A stretch of 64,000 nt of DNA, taken from Morchella semilibera (taxonomy: Eukaryota; Ascomycota; Pezizomycetes; Pezizales; Morchellaceae). The stretch covers positions 2,263,973 through 2,327,972 of the forward strand of contig WBVU01000003.1 of the NCBI GenBank assembly GCA_009192285.1. Reading direction: 5' to 3'. Within the stretch, counting starts at the first letter, position 1. Each line of letters begins with the position of its first letter. Of this stretch, positions 47,052 to 59,610 are shown in pieces. The notes under the pieces are model-generated. The model did not search any database, was not told the DNA's origin, and saw only the letters and a program-made list of their open reading frames with translations. The translations under genes were made by a program, and so were the position numbers.

Positions 47052-48715
47052 CTAAACAAACCCTGCCCCCTCCCCCTCCGTGCCTCCTGCCCTGCCAGCA
47101 CCGCCACCCATGGTCGGTGACAACGTACTTGTATCACTGGGCCTGTGCCCAGCCCTAGCTTCATACCCATCCTTCCCCTCTTCCAGCTCTGCATCTTGGC
47201 CCGGGTTTGCGGCCTCGTACTCGAGGGTCTTGATTAGCTTGTAGAAACACGAGGCCAACATCGCGCCCAGAAAAGGTCCAACCCCTGTTATATCTGCATT
47301 AGAAGATGCGGGGGAGAACGGCGGGTTTCGAGGGGGGGGATTACAGTAGATCCAATGGTATCCGGGGAACCTTCCTACTACGACTGAGGGTCCGAAGGCA
47401 CGGGCGGGGTTGATAGCGCCGCCGGTGTAGAATACGGCTGAACGATATTAGCGGCCTGTGGAGAGGCCCCCCCCCCCCACTTCCCCCTCTCTTTTCCTCT
47501 GCGGAGAAGTTTAACTTACAGACCATCTCGGCGATGAAAAGCGCTAACCCGATACCGATTGGTGCAATGAACGTGGCTCGATGTTTCTACTATTTCGTCA
47601 AAATCACAGTATCGAATTAAGAGATACAATCAAAAAAAAAAATACCTCAACGGCCAACATCAAGATTGTGAAAACCAACAGACAGGTGCAAAACATCTCG
47701 ATGAATAGCCCTCTCACAACGCTCGTACCTGCCAGATATCGTTCGAGTTAGTGCGCTTTTCTCGATTAATCTCCTGTTACAAATAATTAAACTAGACTCA
47801 CCAGTGAGTGATGTCTCAACTGTCAGAGGCCCTGGTAGCAGGGCACTTATGATCGCCGAGGCAGCAATAGCCCCCACAATTTGCGATATGCCGATATAAA
47901 TCCCCCTATGGTTGCTTAGCATAGTAGTGTCGAGTGACGGGCTGTGAAGTGTTCATTGTTACCTGCGCAATGGCATCGATCCGACCAAAACCAGTGCTAG
48001 TGTGACCTGCAGCATGACAAGTCAGGGATTCAATAACCTGCATGTACTTACTACTGGGAATTATCGTATGGTATTTACTTACAGCAGGATTGAACAGGCC
48101 GCCACTGACTCGAAAGAAGATCCACGCATTAACAGCCAGACTGAAGCCAAAGCTGAGAGAAATGTATAGGAGAATACTGGTATTGGAGGAATTCATGGTA
48201 GTATTTGTTTTGCCATGTTGGACATCTGTAGTGCTTGCAACCTGGGTTCCTCCTGCTCCAGGATTAGTAGGGATGAAGAAATTACTAGAGGTATTTGATA
48301 ACTACCGAATGCGAAGAAAAGAAACAAAACCGTTCCTATACACAAATTAAAGTTAGCCTGTGCGGAAAAGTAAGATCCAGGGAGATGGCCAACATACCGA
48401 CAAATTCGGCTAACTACATTTACGCCAAGAGTTCAGGAATATTCAATATCAATTTTCCTCACGGTAGAAAGGCTAGGATGCGATTAATGAAAAGATAGAA
48501 GTGCTTACAGACGCAACAAAGTCTACGAAGTTATTACTCTAGTTAACTGACCATTCGTGAAGAGAAAAAAACCCATAGAATTTCCTTCATAAAAAAAAAA
48601 ACTCACGATTCTTCGCATCAGTATTCATCCACCCGACCCCAGAAATGGACCGATTATTAGGGTCGGGCCTGAAGAGCACATAGAGGGGCAGAAGAAGGTT
48701 CTTGATCTTGGGCAT
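47052..48715 (-). CDS. Aquaporin / major intrinsic protein
   Basis: Membrane channel for water or small solutes. Eleven exons fit: 48715-48607, about 48538-48509, 48413-48398 (16 nt), 48335-48306, 48252-48083, 48006-47963, 47905-47802, 47728-47646, 47586-47520, 47437-47345 and 47284-47052. Both selectivity motifs are present: GGLFNPAV at the end of exon 5 and GGAINPARAFGPS in exon 10. Other family blocks are AEFVGTVLFLFFAFGGTQVA, ISQIVGAIAASAIISALLPG and APIGIGLALFIAEM. The cytosolic C-terminal tail is long, acidic then Gly-rich. From exon 2 on, every junction is in phase. The exon 1 to exon 2 junction is not resolved: the best donor leaves phase 1, but the best acceptor needs phase 0. Intron 9 contains a C12 run. 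Subtype (water versus glycerol) is not assigned. Confidence 0.9.
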
Positions 48716-50877
48716 TTTCGTCGAAGCTGTGAAGTAAGAGATTCAGGGATAGGAGAAAAAAGGGGAAGAAGAAGGAGAAAGAAGGTATTTTAGGATCACA
48801 GATAGTACCGCGACTTCGTTATCCGCGCTGGTAGGTGTTTTGCCCCCCTCTGATGATGCGCGTCATCATGACAGAGTATTGGTGCTGGGAGTTGTCAGCC
48901 GCGGGAATTTCATTAGTCTTCTACTTCAGCTTGGAGCTGATCTGGAGGTGGGCCCTGAACTCCATAGTAGGGTTAGGGTATGTTTTAAAATCATCTTTTA
49001 GGACCGTTACCCCAAGTTTCTACCAAGGAATCTTCGCTTCCGGATGCCAAAGTGGGGGGGGGGGGTTGCTGATATGTCACTCTTCCCCACTGAGGGCGGG
49101 GTTATATTCCCGAGCCTTGGGAGCCGAGATTCGGTCGATTCACGGCCCTTTTGTGGGGAAGGTAACTTAAATCTTATAGGCATGAAGATGCGTCCCCATC
49201 TTCCAACCGGATTTCATACCCAAATAATTTAAGCTTTTCTGCGATGGTGGGAAACCATGTGTGCGTGTATTAGTAGGTGGGTTGATCCTCGTCATCTTAT
49301 GTACATACAGAGTCTGAGAGAATTATTTCTTGCGTGATCCAATAGTCTTATTGGCCCTTAAAAAAATTTATGCTGTAAGCATAGACCGGGAGTTGGGGAT
49401 TCTCGGGGGCCAGAATACATACATGCACAATTGAATGCAAACCAGTTGTCTCGAGCCCCAGTCCCAATTGGGTTTAGTGTTGTTAAATAAGGTTTAACAA
49501 TGTCAGGTTTAAATGGGGAAAGAATGTCACCACCATCATGCGTTGAGAGGCTGTGGGTTAGTGGTTGTGGGGGGATGGATATGGGGTGGTCGTGGAGGAG
49601 AGGTTCCCCAGCCGCGCATGGGGGTGGGTTCAATTCCTGCCCCTGGTGGACTAACTTTTTTTTTTCTTTCCCTTTCTTTACTATTTTCACGCAAGACCCA
49701 CCCTTACAATAATTCTACCATACCTTATAGCTCATATCGCTCCAAACGTGATGCCACCCAGCAATGACTTACTGACAAAGGTTTTGATATAGGGGCAGAA
49801 AATCATAAACCTGCACGAGGTGTGTAAGAGTACTTACATGTAATAATTACGACTACCCTCTTCTCAGTGTATCGGACGTCTCTTCCCTGCAGGGCCCCGA
49901 AGTTTTTTCAGCGGGATCATTCTCCAGCAACCAGCGCCACCTCCAACGTCCCTTACTACTAAAGTCAGAGCTTCGGACATCATCCTGCACCCATCCCCTC
50001 ACAAACCCGATACCATCTCTCGTCCTGTCATGCAGCAGTTCTCTCTTTAAGCTTTCCTTTTACTGTCCATTCCCTTATATGCGGTTTCTTTGTCTCGAAA
50101 TTGCACCAGGCCGCTACGAGTCTACTCGCCTTTGGTTGTGAAATCACACACCATCACTCGCCCGCCAAGAATCCATAAGCCGCTCAATCCTTGGCGGGGC
50201 AAACAGTACATTTAGTCTACCACTACATCACCCAAGTCGGCACCTACATGTAGTGATGAGCTTCGGAATTAACCCTGGGGTCTGGAGGGACCCTGATCGG
50301 TTGGTGATCATGAGAGATTGCCCCATGTTATTGGCACCACACAAGCTAGCTTCAACTTGCTCTTCCACAGTCGGAAGATGTACCTCCGCAACCTTATCAT
50401 GGAGGGAGTTGTACCCACCGATAGGCAAAGGATGAAAACTTGCACTGACTTTCAGCGTGGAAGCAATACTATACATACATAGTGTTTCCACTAACTTTAA
50501 CTTGAACATTCACATATAGTACTACCCACCACACCCAACCGCTAAGCATTGGGCAAGCGGCTTCACCTCTTGAAAAAAACACTGGAAATTATCTCACGGT
50601 GGAGCCCGGATAACCCCAGAATTTGGAGTCCACTATTAAGGTATGTGTAATGTGTGTTTTTCAAAACAGGGATTCAAGTGGCCATCGAAATTACAAAAGC
50701 TTCTGTACCCAACTATACACATTTCAACGCATTATCCTTTCTCCCCCCTCCTCCTCCTCAACAAGCACTTCCTCGCCTCATCCCCCAATCCAAACATCAC
50801 CGCCAACAATAAAAATTAACTAAACATATCTAACATACCCCATATCACAAAAAGATTACATCATAATAACCCCCTCT
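48716..50877. other. Intergenic region
   Basis: About 2.2 kb. It holds the aquaporin promoter, a telomere-like GGGTTAGGGT at 48970, a G12 run (49056-49067), a Pol III-like element near 49.5 kb, and TACATGTA at 49835 and 50245. No protein-coding gene supported. Confidence 0.45.
49526..49666 (+). other. Possible degenerate tRNA/SINE-like Pol III element
   Basis: A box-like TGTGGGTTAGTGG at 49552-49564 and a good B box GGTTCAATTCC at 49627-49637 are followed, after TGGTGGACTAAC, by a run of 10 T. The B box sits in a 7-bp stem (GGGTGGG with CCTGCCC). GTCACCACC upstream can partly pair with GGTGGAC near the end. No anticodon arm can be drawn, so it is not a functional tRNA; a tRNA-derived repeat is the best guess. 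Confidence 0.3.
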
Positions 50878-53336
50878 CTAAACCGCCGGAGCATTTGGAT
50901 CGCCCAAGCACTGGTCAACTCTCATGAGATTCTTTCCACTAGCCTTCGCAAGCTGAATGAACTGCTTAAGGTATCCCACAGTGCTGGGGTAAAGGTAGTG
51001 CATCACCACCAAGTTACCGCCCTTGTCAAGATCGCGCTTGAAGGCTTCGAGCTGCTTCTCGGGGGTACTGGAGGTTGCGTAAAGCCAATCTTCGCAGTCT
51101 ATGTGGCACAATAGTTAGTTCAGTGCTAATTTATATGGAGGGTGAGGTTCAACATACCGATAGACCAGTTAATAAGCTTTCCACCAGGAATCAAGGCAGC
51201 AATTCTCTGTCTCATCTTCGCACCCTCGTTTCCGAAGGGAGGGCGGAAGTACTTCGATGTGATGCCGAGGGTCTTTGTGACCGCATCGATATCCTGATTG
51301 ATCTCCCAGTCGATGGCCTCGTTGGTGCCCAGCCCCTCAATCTTCGGGTGAGTGAATGAGTGGTAAGCGACTTGGTGTCCCTGTGCCATCATCTCCTTGT
51401 AAACGTTTGTGAGATTGGTCGAGGCATCGAGCAGAGCGGCACCGACGGTGAAGAAGGTAACCTTGATGTTCTCCTCCTTGACAATCTGCATAACCTGCTG
51501 AGCGAGCTGTGGGTCGCCGTCATCGATGGCGAAAGCGAGCGAGTTTGGAACAGAGCAAGAGAACACCAATGGGGCAGTAGCAAGTTTGGACTTGATGGTG
51601 ATGCCTGATGGAATGGTCTTGACGATTTCGATCTTGGAGATAACGGTGTTGGTTGTACCAGTGAAACCCTTAAGTGCGAATCCGATAACGCGGGTCTTGA
51701 TGATATCGAAGTGGGCAATTGGGACATAGATGTCGGTGGCGGTAGCGTAACGACCCGCATCAACCTCGTCCCAGGTCTCTGGGTAAGGTGCGACATTTGC
51801 GTTACAGCCAGAGTTGTGCTGCTGAAGAGCGATAGAGAAGGCACTGGAACCAGTGTATGCAATATGGAGGTACCCATTATTATAGAGGGACATGTCACGG
51901 CATGAATCAGTGATCTGAGTGTAGAAAGCAAGATCACTATCCTTATACTTGATAGTGAGCTTTCCGCCGGAAATGGTGTATCCAGTGGTATCATCACCAC
52001 CGTGCCAGAATCCGAGAGCATTGGAGTCAGGGCCGGCGAACTGATCAATCACAAACGCGGTGGCAGTGGCACTAGTCGCAGGAACAGTGTTTGTCGCGAC
52101 GGAGGCTGTGGGTGTAGGAGCAACAACATACTCAGAGGCAGTGTTGCCGCAGTAGAATGCCAAGGGGCCCATGGTGACTGGATTGCTGTTGTAGCCGTAA
52201 AACATGATAGACATCAAGTGGCCAGTGTCAAGGCCGTTGAAGGTTGACAATGGGAAGCTGTAGAACTTCTCCGTACCATCAAAGGTCCATCCAAGCTGGG
52301 TTGTGGTCCTATCAACAGACTGGAAGTTACTCGAGCTGCAAGAAGCGCTGTATTGCATCTGAATTGTGAATGTAGTTCCTGCGGCAGCCTTGATGCGCAT
52401 CCCAACACCACCGTACTTGTTGGTAGCGCTGGTGCAATCCAAGTTGGTGTAGAAGTACGAAGTACCCGTGGGAGTAAAAGTAACCCTGTTGTTGGCAACA
52501 ACGATAGAAGTCATGGTACCATCATCAGACGATGCCTTGAGCATGGCATTGTAGTAAAGGAAGGTAAGACGAGACTGTGATGCCCAATCATCAACAACGA
52601 GGGGCGAGCAAGTCCCCGAACTGGTAGGAGTTGGGGATGTGACGGTTGCAGATGTAACAGTTACACTGGTTGATGAAGAGGTGGTGGTGGTAGTAGTACC
52701 GCCTGCACAGGCGAGCTTGGTCTCACCAAGCTCCCATCCAGCAACGTTAGAGCTAAATGCCGACCATACAAAGGCCTTGATGACATTAAGATTGGCTCCA
52801 GAAAAGCTGGAAAGTGGGATTGTGAGAGTTTGGGTTGCACCAGTCAGGCCAGAAACTGTGTAGTAGTAGCTGGTGTAGGTTGTTGATGAACAAGTGCTGG
52901 CAGTCTGTATTTCCAGAGTGAAAGATGCTCCAGAAGCAGGGGACTTGAACGGGAATGTAATGGCGTTGTAACCCTCGGTTGTGGCAGCAATGCACGAGTC
53001 AAAACTTTCGTAAAAGTAGGCATTTGCCTTAGGGGTAAAGGTAAGCTTTTTGGCGGCAGTATTGGGCGTAATAGAAGCCATTGAACCATCATCTAATAAT
53101 CGGTCAGTCTCAATTTCTAGATCAAACCACTACAAACCACAGGTGATGCCTAATGTAGACAATATCGGTGGAGACGAATGAGAGAGAGGCATACCAGATG
53201 TCCAGCTTCCCAAAGTGTTGATATTGGTCGAGTATGTAGCGTAGTTATCCAGAACCAAATTTGAAGTGCATGCTGCGTACGCCGCGCCCCAAAAGGCAGC
53301 AGCTACAGCCAAAACCTGGCTGGTGGAGCCACGCAT
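50878..53336 (-). CDS. Secreted polysaccharide (chitin) deacetylase with three N-terminal modules
   Basis: Three exons: 53336-53195, 53092-51158 and 51098-50878, closing in frame to 765 residues. A signal peptide of about 21 residues (MRGSTSQVLAVAAAFWGAAY) is followed by three related modules of roughly 130-150 residues. Each begins with a LVLDNYA / LVVDDWA / FVIDQFA type motif and continues with beta-rich sequence; they resemble carbohydrate-binding beta-sandwiches and are separated by Thr/Ser linkers. The C-terminal third (from about 560) is a NodB deacetylase domain: DD at 571-572 in AIDDGDP, zinc ligands H625 and H629 in YHSFTHP, RPPFG at 664, and WSIDCEDW across the last splice. These are the expected catalytic elements, so activity on chitin or related wall glycans is likely. 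No GPI signal is seen. Probably acts in the wall or on external chitin. Confidence 0.88.
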
Positions 53337-56300
53337 GATTGAAATATTAATAAATTATATTCTGTAGGTAAAGAAGAAAATAGGTAACGAGAGTGTGATA
53401 TGAGGCTAAGTAATTAAAAAAAAAAACTTGAACCACCAAAGCGAATGGCTGATCGTAAATTCACGATCGTTGTATATATTGCTGTCCTCGACCCCAAAAG
53501 AGTGTGAGATGATAGACTGGTGAAGAACCGGGAAAAGAGATGGGGATGAGGGGGGGGGATATAAAAGCACGAGAGGAAGGCCCACAAAAGCACATGTGTA
53601 ACATGAGGCTACGCTCAAACCAACTCTAAAGCTCAAGGGATGAGTCCAGTTGCAATGCGGGAAGGAGGGGGGGGGGGGATTGGTAAGGACAGGATTGAGA
53701 CAAAGTAAGTAACTGAAGCCCATAATAGCCTGAGTAACTAACAACTGTTTGTGTGCTTGGGCGTTGTTCCACAGTAACAACACCTCAGGTAGAGAGTAAG
53801 AGCATCTGCCCCCTCCACAAGCAACCCGTCCCTAGAGAAGATCTGGTACAGGGGTAAAATGTTACTTTCTTCGGGCGATTAGATTTTTGTGTGGGTCCTG
53901 GTGCCCCTCGCAATTGGTTGTTCTAGAATTGTTCGCTTCCCATCCGGAATTCCCCTTTTATCGGCGGATGAAACCTTGTTTTCTTTGAACTCTTTACAAC
54001 TTCCCCTCAGCTCAACCACTTGGTAAACTATAATTTTGTGTAAATAGATTATCAGTTTTAGAAAGAAAGAAAAAAAAGAGAGAGTTAATCACCGATAAAT
54101 TCAAATGGGAGAAACCCCCCTTTCCCTTCTCTTCCTTCGCCACAGACCCTGGTGTGTGAAAGTACCTACATATCAGTATAAGCTTAAGATACGAGAATTG
54201 AGCAGGGACCCCAGGCCTTGACTATGATCCGGATTTCCGATAGGTCTCTGGAGTTTAGATAAACTAATCGCGGCACGTAGTTTGTGGCGTGTCCTATTCT
54301 CTATGTGAAGAAAATGCCCAGTGTTTTGCATATTAGAAATGGCGAAACCGCGAGACATCTGAAAAACAACAACTTTCCCAGCAGGGGGTATCCTCCTTCA
54401 AAGTGATCTTGATTACCTCATATGTGCTTGAGGTTCGGTACGGTTACATTGCATGTGTATAGTACCTACATAGTAGGCCAGTAACCCACCCGTGCAGAAA
54501 TCATTCCATACGGTCTAATGTCGTCAATCGAGTGAGGAAGTTCTGTGTGGGCTAACGGCTGAAACGAACCAGCGAACCAGAATCCCCAGGTGCTTTCCCG
54601 AATTGGGTCGATTTTTCCTACTAACCTAGCCAACCAGTTACACTAAAAGAGCCGAGCTGTAATTAAAGTGCAGTACTCTACTCCACCTGGCCTTGGTCGT
54701 ACAATCATGCATACATTGTTTAGTACTTACATGTAGCTAGCGAACACTAAAGATAGAAAAGCGAAAGAAAAAAAAAACCACAACCACCATGCACCCCCCT
54801 TAGCTTACCTTGCTCTGTAAACTCGTGATCTTTTCAATCCCGCACTTCAGAGCGTATCAATATTATTGAAACGTGCCGAGAGGAAGTGATATCTTGGCTC
54901 AACCCGTAAAATACTATCTTTGCTTGATCTTTAGGGAGTCTGGAGGCGGAGTGACCAAAGCCCGATTGTCCCATTGCACGAAGGTTCTGAACCTCGGCCA
55001 CATCAAAAAATTTAAAGCCTAAGCTAGATTTTTCATTGGAATGACGATAGATTGTCAACCTCGGATGACAATCCTCTTATATATCCTAATGTAGATAACG
55101 CAGTATTTTGAAGGGTATAGAGTAAAGGCACACGATGTCATATTTCCAAATTCCCCTGTTCGCATACCCCGTCAACCTCCCGATTGCGCGAAAAGGCAAG
55201 CGATAAAGCAGTGGACTATGGCCTGATACGGGTTATTGTTATTGCCTCTTGCTATTCTTAGCCAACCAGTTCAGTATTCAGGAGGCGAATGCCGAGCCCG
55301 GAATGCTCAAAACCCTCTCAGCTGAGAGAATGGCGCCCAATTATGATAAGTATCACGGTACCGAAAGTTCTTGGTCTTGGTAACCGGAACGAACTCTCCC
55401 GAATGACTAGGTTAAGGATACTCCTGGCAGGCACCCGAGGTAGGGTATGGATTCAGACGCTAAACACAAATGTACTTGGTACATTTATAACCATAGCAGC
55501 CAGGAGAATAGTATCAACGACTTCTTTCTACCTAGAAACTCAATTCTAGACTCTGTATATAGAGTTTGGATGAAAGTAAAGTATATGATAGGAGTGCCTA
55601 CGCCTGCATAGATCGATCTACATGCGCGCGGTTGTTCCCATCTGCGTGTCTCAGCGCAAAACTTAAATCCTGCGAGGTACGAGAGACGAGACATTATCAG
55701 GGGAATTCTGCGTATTAGTAACTGATTCGTTTGTTCCTGCAGCTGTGGCTTTTGAAGGCGTGTTATTGCGAGTTGGAACTGCGTCATGTTGAGTCGAAGT
55801 CAACGTTCATGAAAAATGTTTATTTCAATGTCAGACTTCTTGTTAGAAAAGCTCCAAGGTCCAAAATATTGCCGCGCTGGGCAATGTTCGAAGAAGAAAC
55901 GCGGAGGTCCACGATCGTGTATAATTATAAGTTAGAGACAAACACAAAGGAAATAAGCGAGAGCAAACCACGATGCATCACTTTACCAAGATGCCAAGGT
56001 TTCGCAACCGCTTTCACGCCTTCTTTAGGGGCAGTATTGGCTCGACGGCAAAATGTGTACCCGTAAAGCACAGTCTCATCTCCACCAAGTTTTGTTATGG
56101 CCTCTTTTGATCAAAAGCTAAGAAAAAGAAACCTCAAGTCGGCTGACATGGAGTATCTGGTGATAAATAGCGAGGGAGTCGGACAAATGGCTAACCCACC
56201 GGCTCAGTATCCAAACTCGAGTGATTATTTGTGAAGTGCCCAGCTTTGGCGTCGCGGGTCGGGCCGTGGCGAAGGGAAGGGAGGCTTGAAAGCATAAAAT

Positions 56301-58057
56301 TTTTGGGGGGAGCCCGCGGCTCCGGTGACCGGCCAGAACGTTGTGGCTTCCCGACGGAGTTTTCCTTTCGGGCCAAGGGAGAGTGTAATTTCCCGAATCA
56401 TCATTTGAGGGTTTAAGCATTTACCACCCGGGCCAGGAACTGTGTTATGGTGATAACTTTTGTCATTTTCTGGTTGGACCAGAGCCGAAAAAGTATGCTT
56501 GCTTTTTTTGATTTGGTTTTTCCGTCAAGTCCCCCCGCAGACAATATTGCACTCCGAATTGCAGATATAACAGTTTCGAATTCCTACCAACTGACGAAGG
56601 GCCTCATATTGAGAGGATGCATTCCTCGGAGCGTGGCGATGTGGCATTCAAGGTACGAGAATCCAAAACCGAATTTGCAGTGAAAGATCTTGGCTTCTAG
56701 AAGTACACCCCTATTAACAAACATTAAGAGACTCGACTGCAGCCACATGGAACAGTACAATGCAAAACTTGAAAGCCGCCAAACTCACCTCTCGCCATCG
56801 CATACCCAAATCTTATTTCACCAAAGAGGACTTGAGTCACACATGCAGAAGGCTTATGTGAGAGAAATTTGTCACATAAACTGTGTTGGCTCAGTCCAAA
56901 GCTTCATTAGGTGAATCCATTTGTTTCTTAGAGTGATCCGGAAACATATATATGGGATCGAGTCAGAATTCAGCCCCTCGGGTATAATTTATAAAGATGT
57001 CACACAGTAAGATGTTTCATGCACCAATTTCAATCCATTGTTCCGAGGGGGGGGGGGTTTAATTTGAGATAGGTAACTCCTTTCAGCCCTATTGGTGGGT
57101 GGACATTTAGGAGAGTGGTTCCCTTGATCAATCAAAGGTTGAAAGCGATAAACTAGTAAGATGTGGGTTTATGTTATTGCAAAGAAGGGAGTCCAGTAGG
57201 CTCGTACCCCACTGCTCGTAGGGGATGGGTACGAGACTAGGAGTCCAGTTGTAACTAAATATACCCGTCGTAGAAGGCAGGTACCCTCCCGGTCCAATAC
57301 AGGTCAACAACATACTTCTCCATCTTTTTGAGATATAGATGTTAACAACCCTAGCTCTTTCTTGATCTACTAATACCAAGCCTAAAGTGCTAAAACCCTC
57401 CGAATGTTATTTGCAAAAGCCCTGAATCTCACGTTTGCGCAACCAACCAACCAACCAACCACACACACTCAATTAAACACGAGCACACCCACGAACCCGG
57501 ATATCTATGTCAATCACTCACTGCAGGCACAATTCGGGCGTGTAGGCTACCTGCTTTGAGTTTATATAAATAAAAACTTTCCTCCCACCTTTTAACCAAT
57601 ACACCCAATCCTATTCAACAACCTTGCTATCCGCGTGTACCGCCATTGAATCCAGTCCGTTGAGACTACAATACTGTATGTATATTAAAAGCTTCCAGAA
57701 AGTAATCATTGATTGATCCCCACCGTTTCCAGTCCCCAATAACGGTCTTCACAGGCTCTTGACACCTTCCCTTCCTCACCTCTGAATTCTGATCTAGCCC
57801 TTTAAGAAGGAAATGACGCGGCGTCCTTCGGCAGCCAAGGCGGGTATTTCTGTAGCTTCTCCTATTTATTTACCCTTTTGCCAGAGAACCTTACCTCACA
57901 CACTCTTTACGCAGGGGGGGAAGAAAATGGGAGGGTGAGTGAGTGAATGGGCAGGGTATTGTATGTACATGTGAGTAAGTGCATGGTATAAGGGAGTCCC
58001 TTTAAAATGTATGTAAATATTGGTATGTACATGTATTTAAATACAGCTCTAGACCTT

Positions 58058-58087
58058 CCCTCCCCCTCCCCCTCCCCCTCCCCCTTT
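58058..58087 (+). repeat. CCCCCT tandem repeat
   Basis: About four CCCCCT hexamers in the promoter of the downstream 2H phosphoesterase gene. Such CT elements are common just upstream of fungal transcription starts. Confidence 0.8.
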
Positions 58088-58193
58088 CCTCTCTTCTCCT
58101 TCCCTCAGAACTAATCCTCCCCCCAGATTCATCTAATCTACTCATATTATTACTGCAAGCTACTTACTGCCACTTCTACAAACCTTTTTATAG

Positions 58194-58205
58194 AACCCTA
58201 ACCCT
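58194..58205 (+). promoter_or_regulatory. Telobox-like AACCCTAACCCT
   Basis: Two telomere-type units 28 bp upstream of the start codon of the 2H phosphoesterase gene. Similar boxes bind Myb/Tbf1-like factors in other fungi; here the role is inferred from sequence and position only. Confidence 0.4.
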
Positions 58206-58232
58206 GCGGCTCTTAATCCTCAAAGAAGAAAA

Positions 58233-59252
58233 ATGACCACAACAACCACCCAACAACTATTCGTCGATTTCTCCGGACTCGTAACCAAGAAGCAGAGTGG
58301 CATTATGTTCGAGACCCCCTACGACCTCCTCATCGATGCCTGCGGCGATGACGCCGAGCTGATAACAGCCGCCTACGAGACACACCGTGTCACACGGAAC
58401 GCCCACCAGAGTAAACAGCTGCTCGCCCCGAATTTTGCGGGAATGAGCATCGACACAATCTTGCAAGAACTGGAATATGCGAGCGGCACAAAGAAAATAC
58501 CAGAGCTGCAAGGCAAGCCAAAGAGGAGGCCTGAGGAGATCGATACGAGGAATTGTCTGACGTTCTGGGCGAGGCCCACAGACATGGTGAAGGACCTTAT
58601 CGGGGAGGTGCAGGTGAAGCTTAAGAAGCTTAATTCAGGTTTGCACTCCCCCCCCTTCTTCGCATCGCATGGGTTATCGTTCGGATAGCTAATTGGAGCT
58701 CTACGGCCATGGGCAGATATCTGGATTATGCCACGAGACAACCTCCACCTTACCGTCCTCGAGGTCGCCCATTCCCGCACGTCTGACGAGACTGAGAAGA
58801 TATTAGAGCTGATGAAGCCAACCCTCGCGCGGATGGTGAACCTCCCATGTTCCGAGAAGCGGCGGACGGTGTTGGTGAAGCCAATGTTGAGCTTTGACGC
58901 CGCGGCACTCGCAATCTCATTTGTACCTGAGGCTGACGAGGCGGGATATACGTACCACCACCTGCGGCGGGACTTCTATAAGCTTGCGGTTGCAAGTGGA
59001 GCGGATATTGGGTCGCGGTATACGGTGCCGTCAGCTCACATTACCGTGGCGAGGTTTGTGACGGGGGGCAAGTATGACTGCCGTAGAATGGAGGAGTGGA
59101 TAAAGGGCATTGATAAGATTAATGCGTGGATCGAGGAGGAGTGGAGTAGGAGGATTAGGTGGATTGTGGGAGAGGAAATGGGAGTTGAGTTTAGGAAGGG
59201 ATTGTTGTGGTACGGCGGGGGTGAGAGGGTGATTGCTGCTCAGGGGCTCTAA
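58233..59252 (+). CDS. 2H phosphoesterase (RNA ligase/cyclic phosphodiesterase-like)
   Basis: Two exons, 58233-58638 and 58717-59252, joined in phase 1 to give 313 residues. The two H-x-T signature motifs of the 2H phosphoesterase fold are present and correctly spaced: HLT at 146-148 and HIT at 243-245, each preceded by a hydrophobic strand (RDNLHLTVLEV and VPSAHITVARF). Family members cleave 2',3'-cyclic phosphate or related bonds in RNA ends or nucleotides; the exact substrate cannot be told from sequence. The N-terminal 130 residues (FETPYDLLIDACGDD and following) are typical of a fungal subgroup. No targeting signal is seen, so a cytosolic or nuclear enzyme is likely. The donor is GTTTGC, unusual but supported by the reading frame. 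CT-rich and telobox-like sequences precede the start. Confidence 0.85.
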
Positions 59253-59610
59253 AAGCTAAGTGTGTTATAATGGGTTGCTAATTTGGAGTTTTCGGGAGAT
59301 AAACCTCACTTTTACATGGTGCGCAAGAAAATAGAATAGATTAATGAATGAATTAAACCAAAGTCTAGCAAAGAGAAATTATCGAGGGCGGGAGTTGATG
59401 AAAAGAGGAGAGATTTGTATTTCACTAAAGATAGAATCAAGAAAAACGATTGATGTCCACCTCACAGTATGAGCCCCTTTCCTACACTCCCCTCACCCCC
59501 GATAACTCTAACAACCGACTTCAGCACCAAGCACATCAAGCTACATGTAGTAAACATATGCTTAAACTCATACTACACGCATGTAAGCCCTTGACACTGA
59601 ATTCCGATAT
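59253..59610. other. Short intergenic region between convergent genes
   Basis: 3' flanks of both neighbours with a TACATGTA at 59542. A 71-codon open frame beginning near 59450 has no feature of a real gene. Confidence 0.5.

Larger units (their letters stand above)
53337..58232. other. 4.9-kb gene-poor region
   Basis: Starts with the deacetylase promoter (G runs 53550-53558 and 53667-53678). No supported gene follows. Several open frames of 60-110 codons between 54.8 and 56.7 kb occur on both strands without motifs, consistent with chance or decayed sequence. TACATGTA is at 54728 and 58028, a G11 run at 57047-57057, and an ACCA tandem tract near 57440. The end is C/T-rich promoter of the gene at 58233. 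Confidence 0.45.

Noticed and set aside
54834-56700. Cluster of 60-110 codon frames on both strands
   Set aside because: No motif of a transposase, polymerase or host family was seen; could be decayed repeat DNA but nothing supports a specific call.
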